A stretch of 12,786 nucleotides of DNA from Ochromonadaceae sp. CCMP2298 (taxonomy: Eukaryota; Sar; Synurophyceae; Ochromonadales; Ochromonadaceae): contig MU634374.1 of assembly GCA_026770595.1 (NCBI GenBank), positions 1 through 12,786 of the forward strand, read 5' to 3'. Below the pieces are notes generated by a model, which saw only the letters and a program-made list of their open reading frames with translations, did not search any database and was not told where the DNA came from. Shown piece by piece: positions 1 through 6,696 of this stretch (position 1 is the first letter of the stretch; every line of letters starts with the position of its first letter). The position numbers and the translations under genes are program-made.

Positions 1-80
1 GGTCGGGTTGGGGGGGGGTTTCGGGGGGGGGTTTTAGGCAGTTTTTTTGGGTTTTTCATTTCCTTGCACGTTCCCAAGGG
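1..80. repeat. 80-bp direct repeat, copy 1, with two G9 tracts
   Basis: Positions 1-80 are identical by eye to 207-286, giving a spacing of 206 bp. The repeat starts GGTCGGGTTG, carries two runs of nine G separated by TTTC, then T-rich sequence, and ends GCACGTTCCCAAGGG. After position 80 the two copies diverge at once. The copy starts at the first base of the window, so it may extend further left. The G tracts could form a G-quadruplex. It is not coding as far as I can see: the only frame through it is low-complexity G/F/R-rich sequence without a recognisable domain. Confidence 0.9.
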
Positions 81-206
81 GACTCTGGGAGATGTAACTT
101 GCGTCCGTTACGTTGGAGGCTGTTTGCAAAGCATAGTTTGATGTTCTGCCGCTTTTTTAACTGTTACAAACCAACAAATCATTTTCATTCCAAATTTCTT
201 CGTTTT

Positions 207-286
207 GGTCGGGTTGGGGGGGGGTTTCGGGGGGGGGTTTTAGGCAGTTTTTTTGGGTTTTTCATTTCCTTGCACGTTCCCAAGGG
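207..286. repeat. 80-bp direct repeat, copy 2
   Basis: Second exact copy of the sequence at 1-80, including the same number of G residues in both G9 runs. Equal homopolymer lengths argue for a recent duplication or for homogenisation, since G runs normally drift quickly. Its right end lies inside a palindrome (270-295) that copy 1 has only in part. Confidence 0.9.
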
Positions 287-295
287 AACGTGCAA
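270..295. repeat. Palindrome with 12-bp arms (hairpin)
   Basis: TTGCACGTTCCC at 270-281 is followed by AA and then by its exact reverse complement at 284-295. Only the left arm plus AAGGG is shared with the first direct-repeat copy (64-80). The repeat boundary therefore falls inside the palindrome, as one would expect at the end of a mobile or rearranged element. No transposase is visible nearby. Confidence 0.8.
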
Positions 296-350
296 TCAAT
301 GTGAGCAACCCACGAACATACGTTTTCGAATTCTTGTTGTTGGATATAAA

Positions 351-428
351 ATACGGCTCGAACTCTTATTCAACAAGAGTTCAAAAAAGCGTATCTTTGT
401 TGAGAGGAATGAAGAGATTTCGAGCGTG
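351..428 (+). repeat. Dispersed ~78-bp repeat, copy A (inverted partner at 10059-10135)
   Basis: Aligned by eye with the reverse complement of 10059-10135, this shows about five mismatches and one single-base indel over 78 bp (roughly 92% identity). It includes a hairpin, GAACTCTT-(7 nt)-AAGAGTTC, at 360-382. Similarity stops sharply at both ends. On the opposite strand it contains GTTCGAGCC, which resembles a polymerase III B-box, but I see no convincing A-box or tRNA fold. It is most likely a short interspersed element or a conserved non-coding motif. It lies beyond the 3' end of the MYND gene. The rest of 429-591 has no recognisable feature other than a possible ATTAAA poly(A) signal for that gene at 508-513 on the minus strand. 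Confidence 0.8.
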
Positions 429-591
429 AGTTTAGACCGAGAAAGGAAGACTCACACACTATCTGAAATCAGTGTGGATACTGTACCATCTTAGACTTCC
501 GTGGTTATTTAATGTATGCTACACGATCTTTCCATTAAGTTACACTACTATGTTTCAGTTACAGTATTTACAAAAAACTGAGCACTACCAT

Positions 592-1584
592 TTAGTCCAC
601 ATTGTCATAGTCCGATAGAGTTTTTTCATAGGTAGGATAGTCCACATGTTCTAGTGTTACAACTACAAAGCAATCGCAGCTGACGCGGTCGCATATGTGC
701 TTGAAGATGCCCTTGATAGACAGACAGAGAGGAAGAGAGGGGTTTTAGTGAATGTGAGGGTGTGTATGCGAGGGATGTGTGCGGGTGTGTAGGTATAGGT
801 GTTTCCGATCGAGTCAGCATACCTTGATAGACTTCACGCCCTCCGCTGTCACTGCGAGATGCTGGAGACCAGGGTTGGCTGTGTTGTTAGCGTCAACTTC
901 TGTTAAATGCAGATCCCTGTCCAGCCCCTCAGGCGAGTCGTACATCTGGAAGGCCTCCAGAAAGAAGGCAGTTCGGAGCATATTCCGCGCATAGCTGTAC
1001 TGCTTGTCGTTGAGCGCTTCGGCCGCCATGCTGACCAGAATCAAGGGGGCTTTTGGGCTGCTCGCCGCCGCCGCCTCCTGCGCGCAGAAGTCCAACAGCA
1101 GGCGGATCTCTTTCCCGCGCGGATCCCGACCCTCCCGGGGCACGAATAAGTCAGGAATCGCGCAGAGCTGTGTGAAAAGGCTGAGCACGGGGTTGGCAAT
1201 TTCGGGCATTCTTGCGCGAGACGGTGCGCCGTGAAGGCAGGTCTTGTTGAAGTTTGGAAATTTGACCTTCCGCATCCCGTCCTCCGTATCCACCTTACAA
1301 ACCTGCTTGTGGATTTTCCAGTGAGCTCTTTGGCATTCTTTTGAGCAGTAGCGGGCGATGAGGCAAGCTGAGCACTTCTGGCCGCTCGGGCAGTTCCCCT
1401 GGCCACAGTTGTAGCAAGCCTTGCGCCAGGAGGCTGCCATACTGAGTAGAGCCTGTGCCACGGTATACGGGAGGGGGTACGTCTCTCCAAGAGGTGTAGA
1501 TGACAAGAACTCTGGAACTATGATCAGATGAATTGATGACGCAAGAGGGTTCCTCCTTTCCTTGATTTTGCAAAAAGCCCACAT
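592..1584 (-). CDS. MYND-type zinc-finger protein (two exons)
   Basis: Joined as complement(592..711, 823..1584), giving 293 residues. Residues 57-96 form a complete MYND finger: C57-x2-C60, C71-x2-C74, YC80-x3-C84, H92-x3-C96. MYND fingers bind zinc and usually mediate protein-protein contacts. There is no SET domain, so it is not an SMYD methyltransferase. The rest (roughly 105-293) is an unrecognised soluble domain rich in Ala and Leu, ending in an acidic Tyr/Asp-rich tail. The unspliced frame stops two codons after an AAG|GTATGC donor. Joining to 711 keeps phase 0 and adds 39 residues before a TAA. The start is uncertain: Met1 at 1584 has a poor context, whereas Met49 at 1440 has A at -3 and G at +4 and lies eight residues before the finger, so a 245-residue product is at least as likely. 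It is divergently arranged with the small gene at 1883. Specific function unknown. Confidence 0.8.
712..822 (-). other. Intron of the MYND gene, flanked by an 11-bp direct repeat
   Basis: A GT-AG intron of 111 bp with donor AAG|GTATGC and acceptor ATCAAG|GGC on the minus strand, phase 0. The plus-strand 11-mer CCTTGATAGAC occurs at 711-721 and again at 822-832, straddling both splice sites. Removing the intron leaves exactly one copy, as expected for an insertion that duplicated its target. The intron is pyrimidine/CA-rich on the coding strand and has an in-frame TGA immediately after the donor. Confidence 0.8.
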
Positions 1585-1782
1585 CCGATCGCTTCCAATG
1601 AGTGGTCGTTTTCAAAGTTACGTATAAATATAATGGGTTTTGTTTTGATACATTCCTGAGTCAATCGGCAAAACCTGAAGAGCCTCAGCGTGGCAAGGTG
1701 AAGAGGCAGAAGCAGCAGGTGAAAAGCAGAAGCATCAGCAGAAGGAAGAGCAGAAGCAGAAGCAGCAGCAGGAGCAGGAGCA

Positions 1783-1846
<64 letters not shown>

Positions 1847-1882
1847 CAGCAGGAGCAGCAGGAGCAGCAGGAGCAGACAGCG
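1585..1882. promoter_or_regulatory. Divergent promoter region with a TATA box
   Basis: This separates the MYND gene (-) from the small membrane protein gene (+). TATAAATA at 1623-1630 is a good TATA box for rightward transcription and would place the start site near 1655. The reverse strand also reads TATATTTA, so it could serve leftward transcription. From about 1650 to 1882 the plus strand contains no ATG in any frame, so 1883 would be the first start codon of such a transcript. The exact start sites are inferred. Confidence 0.5.
1787..1843. repeat. (CAG)19 trinucleotide repeat in the likely 5' UTR
   Basis: Nineteen perfect CAG units lie within a longer imperfect CAG/GAG/AAG tract from about 1703 to 1879. 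The pure tract ends 39 bases before the ATG at 1883 and is in the same frame as that ATG. The CAG phase is open from 1679 to the stop at 2054-2056 but holds no upstream ATG. With the TATA box at 1623 this makes the tract 5' UTR. In other frames it would read poly-Ser and poly-Ala, and on the other strand poly-Leu, poly-Ala or poly-Cys, none of which looks like a real gene. Confidence 0.9.
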
Positions 1883-2056
1883 ATGAATCTGGACTTTGTG
1901 AAGAAGATGTGGGGAGGGGGACCTGATGCACCGAGGGGATTCAAAGCCGCCTCGTGGGTGGTGGCCCTGGGTGCATTCGGGGTATGGTACTTCGCGGACA
2001 TGAAATTCAAGGAGATGAACAAGCCCCTTCCGCCAGCGCCGAAAAAGGGGCCCTAA
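1883..2056 (+). CDS. Small single-pass membrane protein, 57 aa, unknown function
   Basis: The protein starts MNLDFVKKMWGGGPDAP and ends PLPPAPKKGP, with one hydrophobic segment at about residues 22-40 (AASWVVALGAFGVWYFADM). A short N-terminal region, a single helix and a basic, Pro-rich tail resemble the supernumerary subunits of mitochondrial inner-membrane complexes, but I do not recognise a family, so that is only a possibility. It is accepted as a gene because the frame has ordinary amino-acid composition, the ATG is the first after the TATA-predicted start, and it fits the alternating-strand layout. It has no intron. The ATG overlaps the TGA of the serine-rich frame that starts at 1602 (sequence ATGA). 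An ATTAAA at 2349-2354 is a weak poly(A) candidate. Confidence 0.65.
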   Translation: MNLDFVKKMWGGGPDAPRGFKAASWVVALGAFGVWYFADMKFKEMNKPLPPAPKKGP

Positions 2057-2382
2057 GACAGAAGGCTGGTGAGAGGGTGATGCGTAGGAGGGGGGGGGGG
2101 GCTGTATAGCGATCAAGACTCTGGGTCGAATGGCACGTTGGACAGCTTTTAGAACGAGCACATTTGTATATGGTATGTGGCACCCGGCTGTAAACCTCTT
2201 AAGCCTAAAGATCTGAATGCCCTAAGACGAAGTGTCCTTCATCTGAAAGAGTAACTTCCACTTCCACTACCACTGTCACTTTCACTGTCACTTTCACTGT
2301 CACTTTCACTTCATTAAGCATCGTTCCCTGTGACTATGTACTATGTACATTAAATGAACATCTACCCTCTACCCTTTACCCT
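2057..2382. other. Convergent intergenic region with low-complexity tracts
   Basis: This 326-bp gap lies between the 3' ends of the small gene (+) and RRP12 (-). It holds a G12 run at 2090-2101, the 12-bp minisatellite at 2271-2306 and the beginning of the heptamer array at 2362. I see no ORF with plausible protein composition and no RNA gene. Confidence 0.6.
2271..2306. repeat. 12-bp minisatellite, three units
   Basis: Three perfect head-to-tail copies of CACTGTCACTTT, followed by a partial copy (CACTT, 2307-2311) and preceded by related TTCCAC units from about 2254. Located in the shared 3' flank of the small gene and RRP12. Confidence 0.9.
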
Positions 2383-2389
2383 CTACCTA
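2362..2389. repeat. Four heptamers (YTACCCT-type) over the RRP12 stop codon
   Basis: CTACCCT, CTACCCT, TTACCCT and CTACCTA follow one another at 2362-2389. On the RRP12 strand this reads as AGGGTAR units, each containing TAG or TAA. Because 7 is not a multiple of 3, the successive stops at +0, +7, +14 and +21 fall in all three frames. It resembles telomeric repeats but is too short and too degenerate to call one. Confidence 0.75.
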
Positions 2390-5300
2390 CGCTTGCCCCC
2401 CCCACTGCCCCCCCGCTTTCCTGCGCCTCGCTTATTCTTGGCCTCTCTCTGGACCTTTTTCCCCCCCTTGATGACCATGCCGAAGTGGCTGATGGCCTCG
2501 GTGCGGTGCTTCTTCGAGAGCAGGCGGGGGTCCAGGGGAATGAACGCGTGCGGCTCCAGCATCCCCTTCTTCCACACATCTCCCCCCGCCTTCTTCGCCT
2601 TGTACTCCTCCCCGGGTGCCTTGAGGTTCAGCTTCCTGCGCTTTGAGGGCGCCTCGGGCCGGATGGGTGCGGGTGCGGGCGCCTCCTCAGGTTCCCTCTT
2701 TCGGTCCCTCTTAGCGCTCACCTCCACCTCCTCCTCTCGCTCCTTCACCACCACCTTGCCCTCCGCAGTCACCATAACGTTGTACTGGTCCTCCTCCTCG
2801 CGCCTCTCTGCCACGCGCTCGGGCGCCCTGCCCCGCTTGCCCGCCCTCGCGCCCCCATTGCCCCCCACCACCCCAACAGACATTTCCTCCCTCATAGCTC
2901 TAAGAGCCGAGGGCTGGTCGTCCAGTAGGTCGTCCAGGGTGGTGGGCAGCAGAGCGCTGCCCGAGGCAGAAGTGAGAGCAGAGTGGCGCTCGTCCCCCAC
3001 GCACATGGCCCTGGGCCTCGGTCCCATGCGGTAGTCCTCCCTTACGGCGGACTCCTTCACCACCGGGGCGAGGGAGCCCTGCATACGCGCGTGCAAACTC
3101 CCCCCCCCCTCCTCCTCGTCCATATCGTCATCGCTGTCCTCGCTGTCCGACCCCAGCATACGGTCTGCCCGAGACTGCCTGTCCCTCGCCACCCTGCGCC
3201 TGAGCGTCCTCCTAGACTGCCTGCATATATAGTCCAGCAGCGCCACGTCTGACTCCGGTACCACGGGTCTCACCGCCTCCTCCCCCAGGCGGTGCACTAG
3301 CTTGCGCATGATGGCTCTGCAACGCGGTGCGAACTTGGCCTTGTGCGTGCCCAGGGACTGCGTAAAGGCTGCCACTATATTGCCCAGCATGCCTAGCAGC
3401 ACATCCACAGGCTGCACAGACGCGAAGACGCGCAGGTAGGAGAGCACGGCCTTGGACTGGTGGGGGCAGTCGTCCACCAGGAGCTGCCCCACCTGGGGCA
3501 ATAACTCAACCCCAGCCGCCAAAACTGGGACCTCTGCGCGGCGCGCGAGCACCAGCAGGCACAGGCCGGTGACCGCCGAGGAGCGCATGATCTTGCTGTT
3601 GGACTCGCCCAGGGCCTGTGCCAGGTAGGGCAGCAGCTCCGCGGCGGGCACGCGCTCCACGAAGAAGTGCAAGATCTCGTGAGCCCCGTCTCGGGACTTC
3701 TTGTTGGCGTCTTTCTGGCACACGAGTACCTCTTTGAATGCCATGGGCAGGGCCAGGCGCAGTTCCGCGTCCCCCATGAGGCTCATGAGTGCCTCCATGC
3801 AGCGGAAGCGCATCGTGCGGCAGCTGACGTGGCAGGTGAGCAGGGCCTCGGACACTGCCTGCAGCATGCCCAGGGGCGCCTCGAACGCGCAGACGGTCTC
3901 GCGGTGCTGGCTTAGCAGGGCGTGCAGCAGTCCGTAGGCGCGCTTCTGCACGGAGGAGGTTTCGGAGGCAGAGAGCAGCGGGCGGATCGACTTGAACAGC
4001 AGCTGCACCAGGGACTGAGGCAGCAGCGGTATGATCGACAGCATCACCGCCATCCAACCCGCCGCCGCGGCGTTCTCCTCCCCCTCCGCAGCAGTCGTCA
4101 CCAGCACCAGCTGCAGCAGCCTCTTGGACACCACGGCCACCAACTGCGAGGGGGCTATCTCCGCCCACGCCGCAATGCATCCCACCCCCTCCTGGAAGCG
4201 CGTCTCCCCGATCGAAATATTCTCCACGTGCTGCAGCAGCAACGGCACAAACTTGTAAGCATTGCTGCGCAGGGCTGCTAGCTCCGGCGAGCCTGCAGCG
4301 TCCGCCTCGGCCTCTGTCAGACCCGCCCTACGGGGACTCCTGCTGCGCACACCCTTGGCCAGATGCAGCAGCGCAGACACTGCGTAGGTCATGAGCTCCG
4401 GGTACTCCAGGTCCTCGAACAGCTTCTCCAGGATGGGAATCAGGCGCGGGAACGAGGCCGCAGTGTCTGTCACGTGGTAGGCGCAGAACTCGGGCAGCAG
4501 CGACCAAAGCTGTGTGACACGCGTGCGGAGGATTTTATTCTGGCTGTTGGAGGTGCTGGAGGAGGTGCTGGAGCTCTTCAGTAGTTTGTAGTACTCGTTG
4601 GCGATGGGCAGGATGCAGTTGCCGAAGTCTGCCAGCTTGCAGGGCATCAGCTTGAGGTTGCTGTGCAACAGGGTGACGATCCACTCTCTCGAGGAGCTGA
4701 CCAGACCTGCGCCCTCGGAGGAGGAGGCGTCTGTGTTGTTGAGGGGCAGCGTGGCGAGGAAGGTCTGGACCCCGCTCACGCGCAGTGCGGTGCCCAACGT
4801 GTCCCCCAGAGACATGTGCAGCGCCGCCTCTACCTGCAGCACGCCCATCTCTATGGCCTGGTATATCTCCGCGATGTTGCACACCATGCGGTTCAGAAGA
4901 GAGAGGGGGCGGCCGTTGTGGCGGAACAGCTCCATCACACTGCGCGCCGCGTCCATCACATAAAGCCAAGCCAACTTGAACTTCAACTGGAACAACTCGG
5001 CGAACCTGTCCAGCAGGCCGGGTAGAAGGGCCTCCTCGCCTGCCCCCTCTGCCGCCATTCCCGCCCCCTCGTCCTTCTTCTTCAGCACGACGAGGGGCTT
5101 GCGCTCCAGCAAGGCACACAGAATGCGCTTCAATGCAGTGCCCACCGCCACGTGCACCTGGATGAAATCTGACTCGCACATGCCCACCAGGCCGGAGACG
5201 ATGCGGTCCAGGGCGAGACCTGAGGAGGCTCCGGCGAAAACGAAGCGGTCCCTCTTGCGGGCGCAGATGAGGCCCGAGGCCAGCGCAGTGCAGTAGTACG

Positions 5301-6174
5301 TGTTGGCCTCCATATCAGGCGTGGCGGGGCGGCTGCGCAGGAGCAGCTGCAGGCTTTTGAGGGAGGCGGTGCTGGGGAAGGCGTAGTAGGGGCTCTGGTA
5401 TAGCATGTCGAACATGCGGTAGACTGCGGCGGTCAGTTTGGGTAGGGCGCACAGCTGCAGGCGCAGGGCGTACTCGAGCAGAGACTGCAGTTTGTCCTCA
5501 GGCAGATGCACCAAGGCGCTTTCCAGAAAGAGCACCACGCAGTGGGTGCGCTTGTAGGCGGAGCGGGAGCAGTGCAGGATGACGCTGACGCAGAAGTCCC
5601 CCACGTAGGCGCGCACAGAGGTGGACTTGGCCATCTGGTGAGACCGCAGCAGGGCCAATAGCTGGTCGTGCGCGGTTTTGCGCACCTTGGGGGACTCGCT
5701 GTCTGCGAAGGAGAGCAGGGCGTTGACCGCCTGCAGGGCGTGCACGGCGGACCAGAAGCCGTCCGAGCAGTCTTGCTGCTGCATCAGCGCGCCCAGGAGC
5801 TGCAGCGCCCCGTGCACCAGGCTGTCGTCGTCCACGTGCTTCTGCAGGATGGCCAGCAGGCTCTGCGAGAGAGACTTGAACTGCATGCGCAGTATGGCCT
5901 TGGAGGTGTTAGGGATCACCGCCAGAAGCACCTTCAGCAACTCCGGGAGGCGCTCGCCCCCAGCCCCCACTGAGAGAGTGGTCGAGATGAGCGCGAAATA
6001 CTCAGTGGGCGTGGGCTCGTGCTCCAGCCCGGGCTCCTGCTCGGAGCGAATCACCTCTTCCAGGGTGGCGATCGTGTCCTCCAGGCCCTTGCTTGTTAGC
6101 TTCGTGCTTGTGCTCATCGCAGTGTCAAGTACGGGCAGAGGTTTGAGGGTTAACGCACGACCGCACGGACGCAC
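2383..6174 (-). CDS. RRP12-like ribosome biogenesis protein (HEAT/ARM repeats)
   Basis: A single 1263-codon exon, close to the length of yeast and human RRP12 (about 1230-1300). RRP12 family proteins are nucleolar/nuclear factors that bind pre-ribosomes and act in maturation and export of pre-40S and pre-60S particles. Residues of roughly 20-1000 are Leu/Ala-rich paired helices of the HEAT type, expected to include the NUC173/RRP12 domain. An acidic Ser/Asp/Glu stretch lies at 1008-1022. The tail carries a basic nuclear-localisation-like cluster near 1177 (SKRRKLNLK), then the diagnostic RRP12 block EEYKAKKAGGDVWKKG followed by HAFIPLDPRLL, and ends in Lys/Arg/Gly. Met20 at 6117 (MSTSTKLTSKG) may be the real start, since the first 19 residues look like translated leader. 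Introns are absent, unlike most neighbours. The stop sits within a heptamer array. It shares a divergent promoter with the XKR gene. Confidence 0.93.
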   Translation of the reverse strand: MRPCGRALTLKPLPVLDTAMSTSTKLTSKGLEDTIATLEEVIRSEQEPGLEHEPTPTEYFALISTTLSVGAGGERLPELLKVLLAVIPNTSKAILRMQFKSLSQSLLAILQKHVDDDSLVHGALQLLGALMQQQDCSDGFWSAVHALQAVNALLSFADSESPKVRKTAHDQLLALLRSHQMAKSTSVRAYVGDFCVSVILHCSRSAYKRTHCVVLFLESALVHLPEDKLQSLLEYALRLQLCALPKLTAAVYRMFDMLYQSPYYAFPSTASLKSLQLLLRSRPATPDMEANTYYCTALASGLICARKRDRFVFAGASSGLALDRIVSGLVGMCESDFIQVHVAVGTALKRILCALLERKPLVVLKKKDEGAGMAAEGAGEEALLPGLLDRFAELFQLKFKLAWLYVMDAARSVMELFRHNGRPLSLLNRMVCNIAEIYQAIEMGVLQVEAALHMSLGDTLGTALRVSGVQTFLATLPLNNTDASSSEGAGLVSSSREWIVTLLHSNLKLMPCKLADFGNCILPIANEYYKLLKSSSTSSSTSNSQNKILRTRVTQLWSLLPEFCAYHVTDTAASFPRLIPILEKLFEDLEYPELMTYAVSALLHLAKGVRSRSPRRAGLTEAEADAAGSPELAALRSNAYKFVPLLLQHVENISIGETRFQEGVGCIAAWAEIAPSQLVAVVSKRLLQLVLVTTAAEGEENAAAAGWMAVMLSIIPLLPQSLVQLLFKSIRPLLSASETSSVQKRAYGLLHALLSQHRETVCAFEAPLGMLQAVSEALLTCHVSCRTMRFRCMEALMSLMGDAELRLALPMAFKEVLVCQKDANKKSRDGAHEILHFFVERVPAAELLPYLAQALGESNSKIMRSSAVTGLCLLVLARRAEVPVLAAGVELLPQVGQLLVDDCPHQSKAVLSYLRVFASVQPVDVLLGMLGNIVAAFTQSLGTHKAKFAPRCRAIMRKLVHRLGEEAVRPVVPESDVALLDYICRQSRRTLRRRVARDRQSRADRMLGSDSEDSDDDMDEEEGGGSLHARMQGSLAPVVKESAVREDYRMGPRPRAMCVGDERHSALTSASGSALLPTTLDDLLDDQPSALRAMREEMSVGVVGGNGGARAGKRGRAPERVAERREEEDQYNVMVTAEGKVVVKEREEEVEVSAKRDRKREPEEAPAPAPIRPEAPSKRRKLNLKAPGEEYKAKKAGGDVWKKGMLEPHAFIPLDPRLLSKKHRTEAISHFGMVIKGGKKVQREAKNKRGAGKRGGSGGGKRR

Positions 6175-6696
6175 AAGATCCTCTCTTCTCGAGGGTGCGA
6201 GCGAAGGCTTCTGGGGGTGATGCCAGGGCGATGGACAGAGCTGTGGTTCACTCGCGTCGGCAGATAGCAGCAGCCTTGCTCATGCCAGAGCAAGGAAGGA
6301 TGGTGGACTCAAGTCTTGAGCGGATTGTTTTTTGAGAGCATTTGGGTGGTCTGGGGGAGCGTAGAAAAAACCCACTTTGGAGTCCTAAAATAATCCCAAA
6401 TCCCATATATATTTAGATATGGCTTTGGCAAAGCATTCCCAGGGGACAAACAGAGATTTATCATGTTGGATCCATCGAGACCGCGGGATGATCTGCTGAA
6501 GAAGAAGGAGGTGCGAGCTTCATTCTTGGGGTGCACTGACGAAGCGCACTCAAGAGCAAGCACATTGTCATTAGGCACAGCGGCAGTAGGCACAGCGGCA
6601 GGCACAGCAGCACCAGGAGCGGGAGCAGCAGCTGGGTCATGCCGATGGGACGGCGTTAGTATTCTCTATCTGTTGAAGGAAGTGGACAACTGAACA
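6175..6696. promoter_or_regulatory. Divergent promoter region between RRP12 and the XKR gene
   Basis: A 522-bp gap between two divergent start codons. It contains a perfect hairpin at 6274-6295, a TATA-like TATATATTTAG at 6406-6416, and a 76-codon upstream reading frame on the plus strand (6463-6693) that ends TGA three bases before the XKR start at 6697. The upstream frame is rich in Ala, Gly and Thr and matches no family I know. No clear TATA for RRP12 was found. Confidence 0.45.
6274..6295. repeat. Inverted repeat, 8-bp arms, in the RRP12/XKR promoter
   Basis: CCTTGCTC, six bases, then GAGCAAGG: a perfect 8-bp-arm inverted repeat about 100-160 bp upstream of the RRP12 start. It could be a dimeric transcription-factor site or an RNA hairpin in the RRP12 leader. 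It may also be chance. Confidence 0.5.

Noticed and set aside
99-494. 131-codon plus-strand frame over the repeats
   Set aside because: It covers G9 tracts and both repeat types, has Gly/Phe low-complexity composition and no recognisable domain.
1602-1886. Plus-strand Arg/Ser-rich frame resembling an SR splicing protein
   Set aside because: The Ser/Arg pattern comes from the repeat read in a different phase. Its ATG lies upstream of the TATA box, so it is probably not in the transcript.
1524-2161. Minus-strand frames across the CAG tract reading poly-Ala, poly-Leu or poly-Cys
   Set aside because: They are translations of the trinucleotide repeat in the wrong strand or frame; their flanks show no protein-like composition and they overlap the small plus-strand gene.
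2362-2389. Interstitial telomere or chromosome end
   Set aside because: Only four degenerate heptamers, not CCCTAAA, and flanked by genes on both sides.
2354-3034. 226-codon plus-strand frame antisense to RRP12
   Set aside because: Shadow of the high-GC RRP12 coding sequence; Ser/Pro/Leu-rich and without homology I can recognise. The same holds for the other frames antisense to RRP12 and to the TMC exons.
6309-6605. 98-codon minus-strand frame in the RRP12/XKR promoter
   Set aside because: No domain, no plausible neighbours on that strand, and it runs through the TATA-like region.
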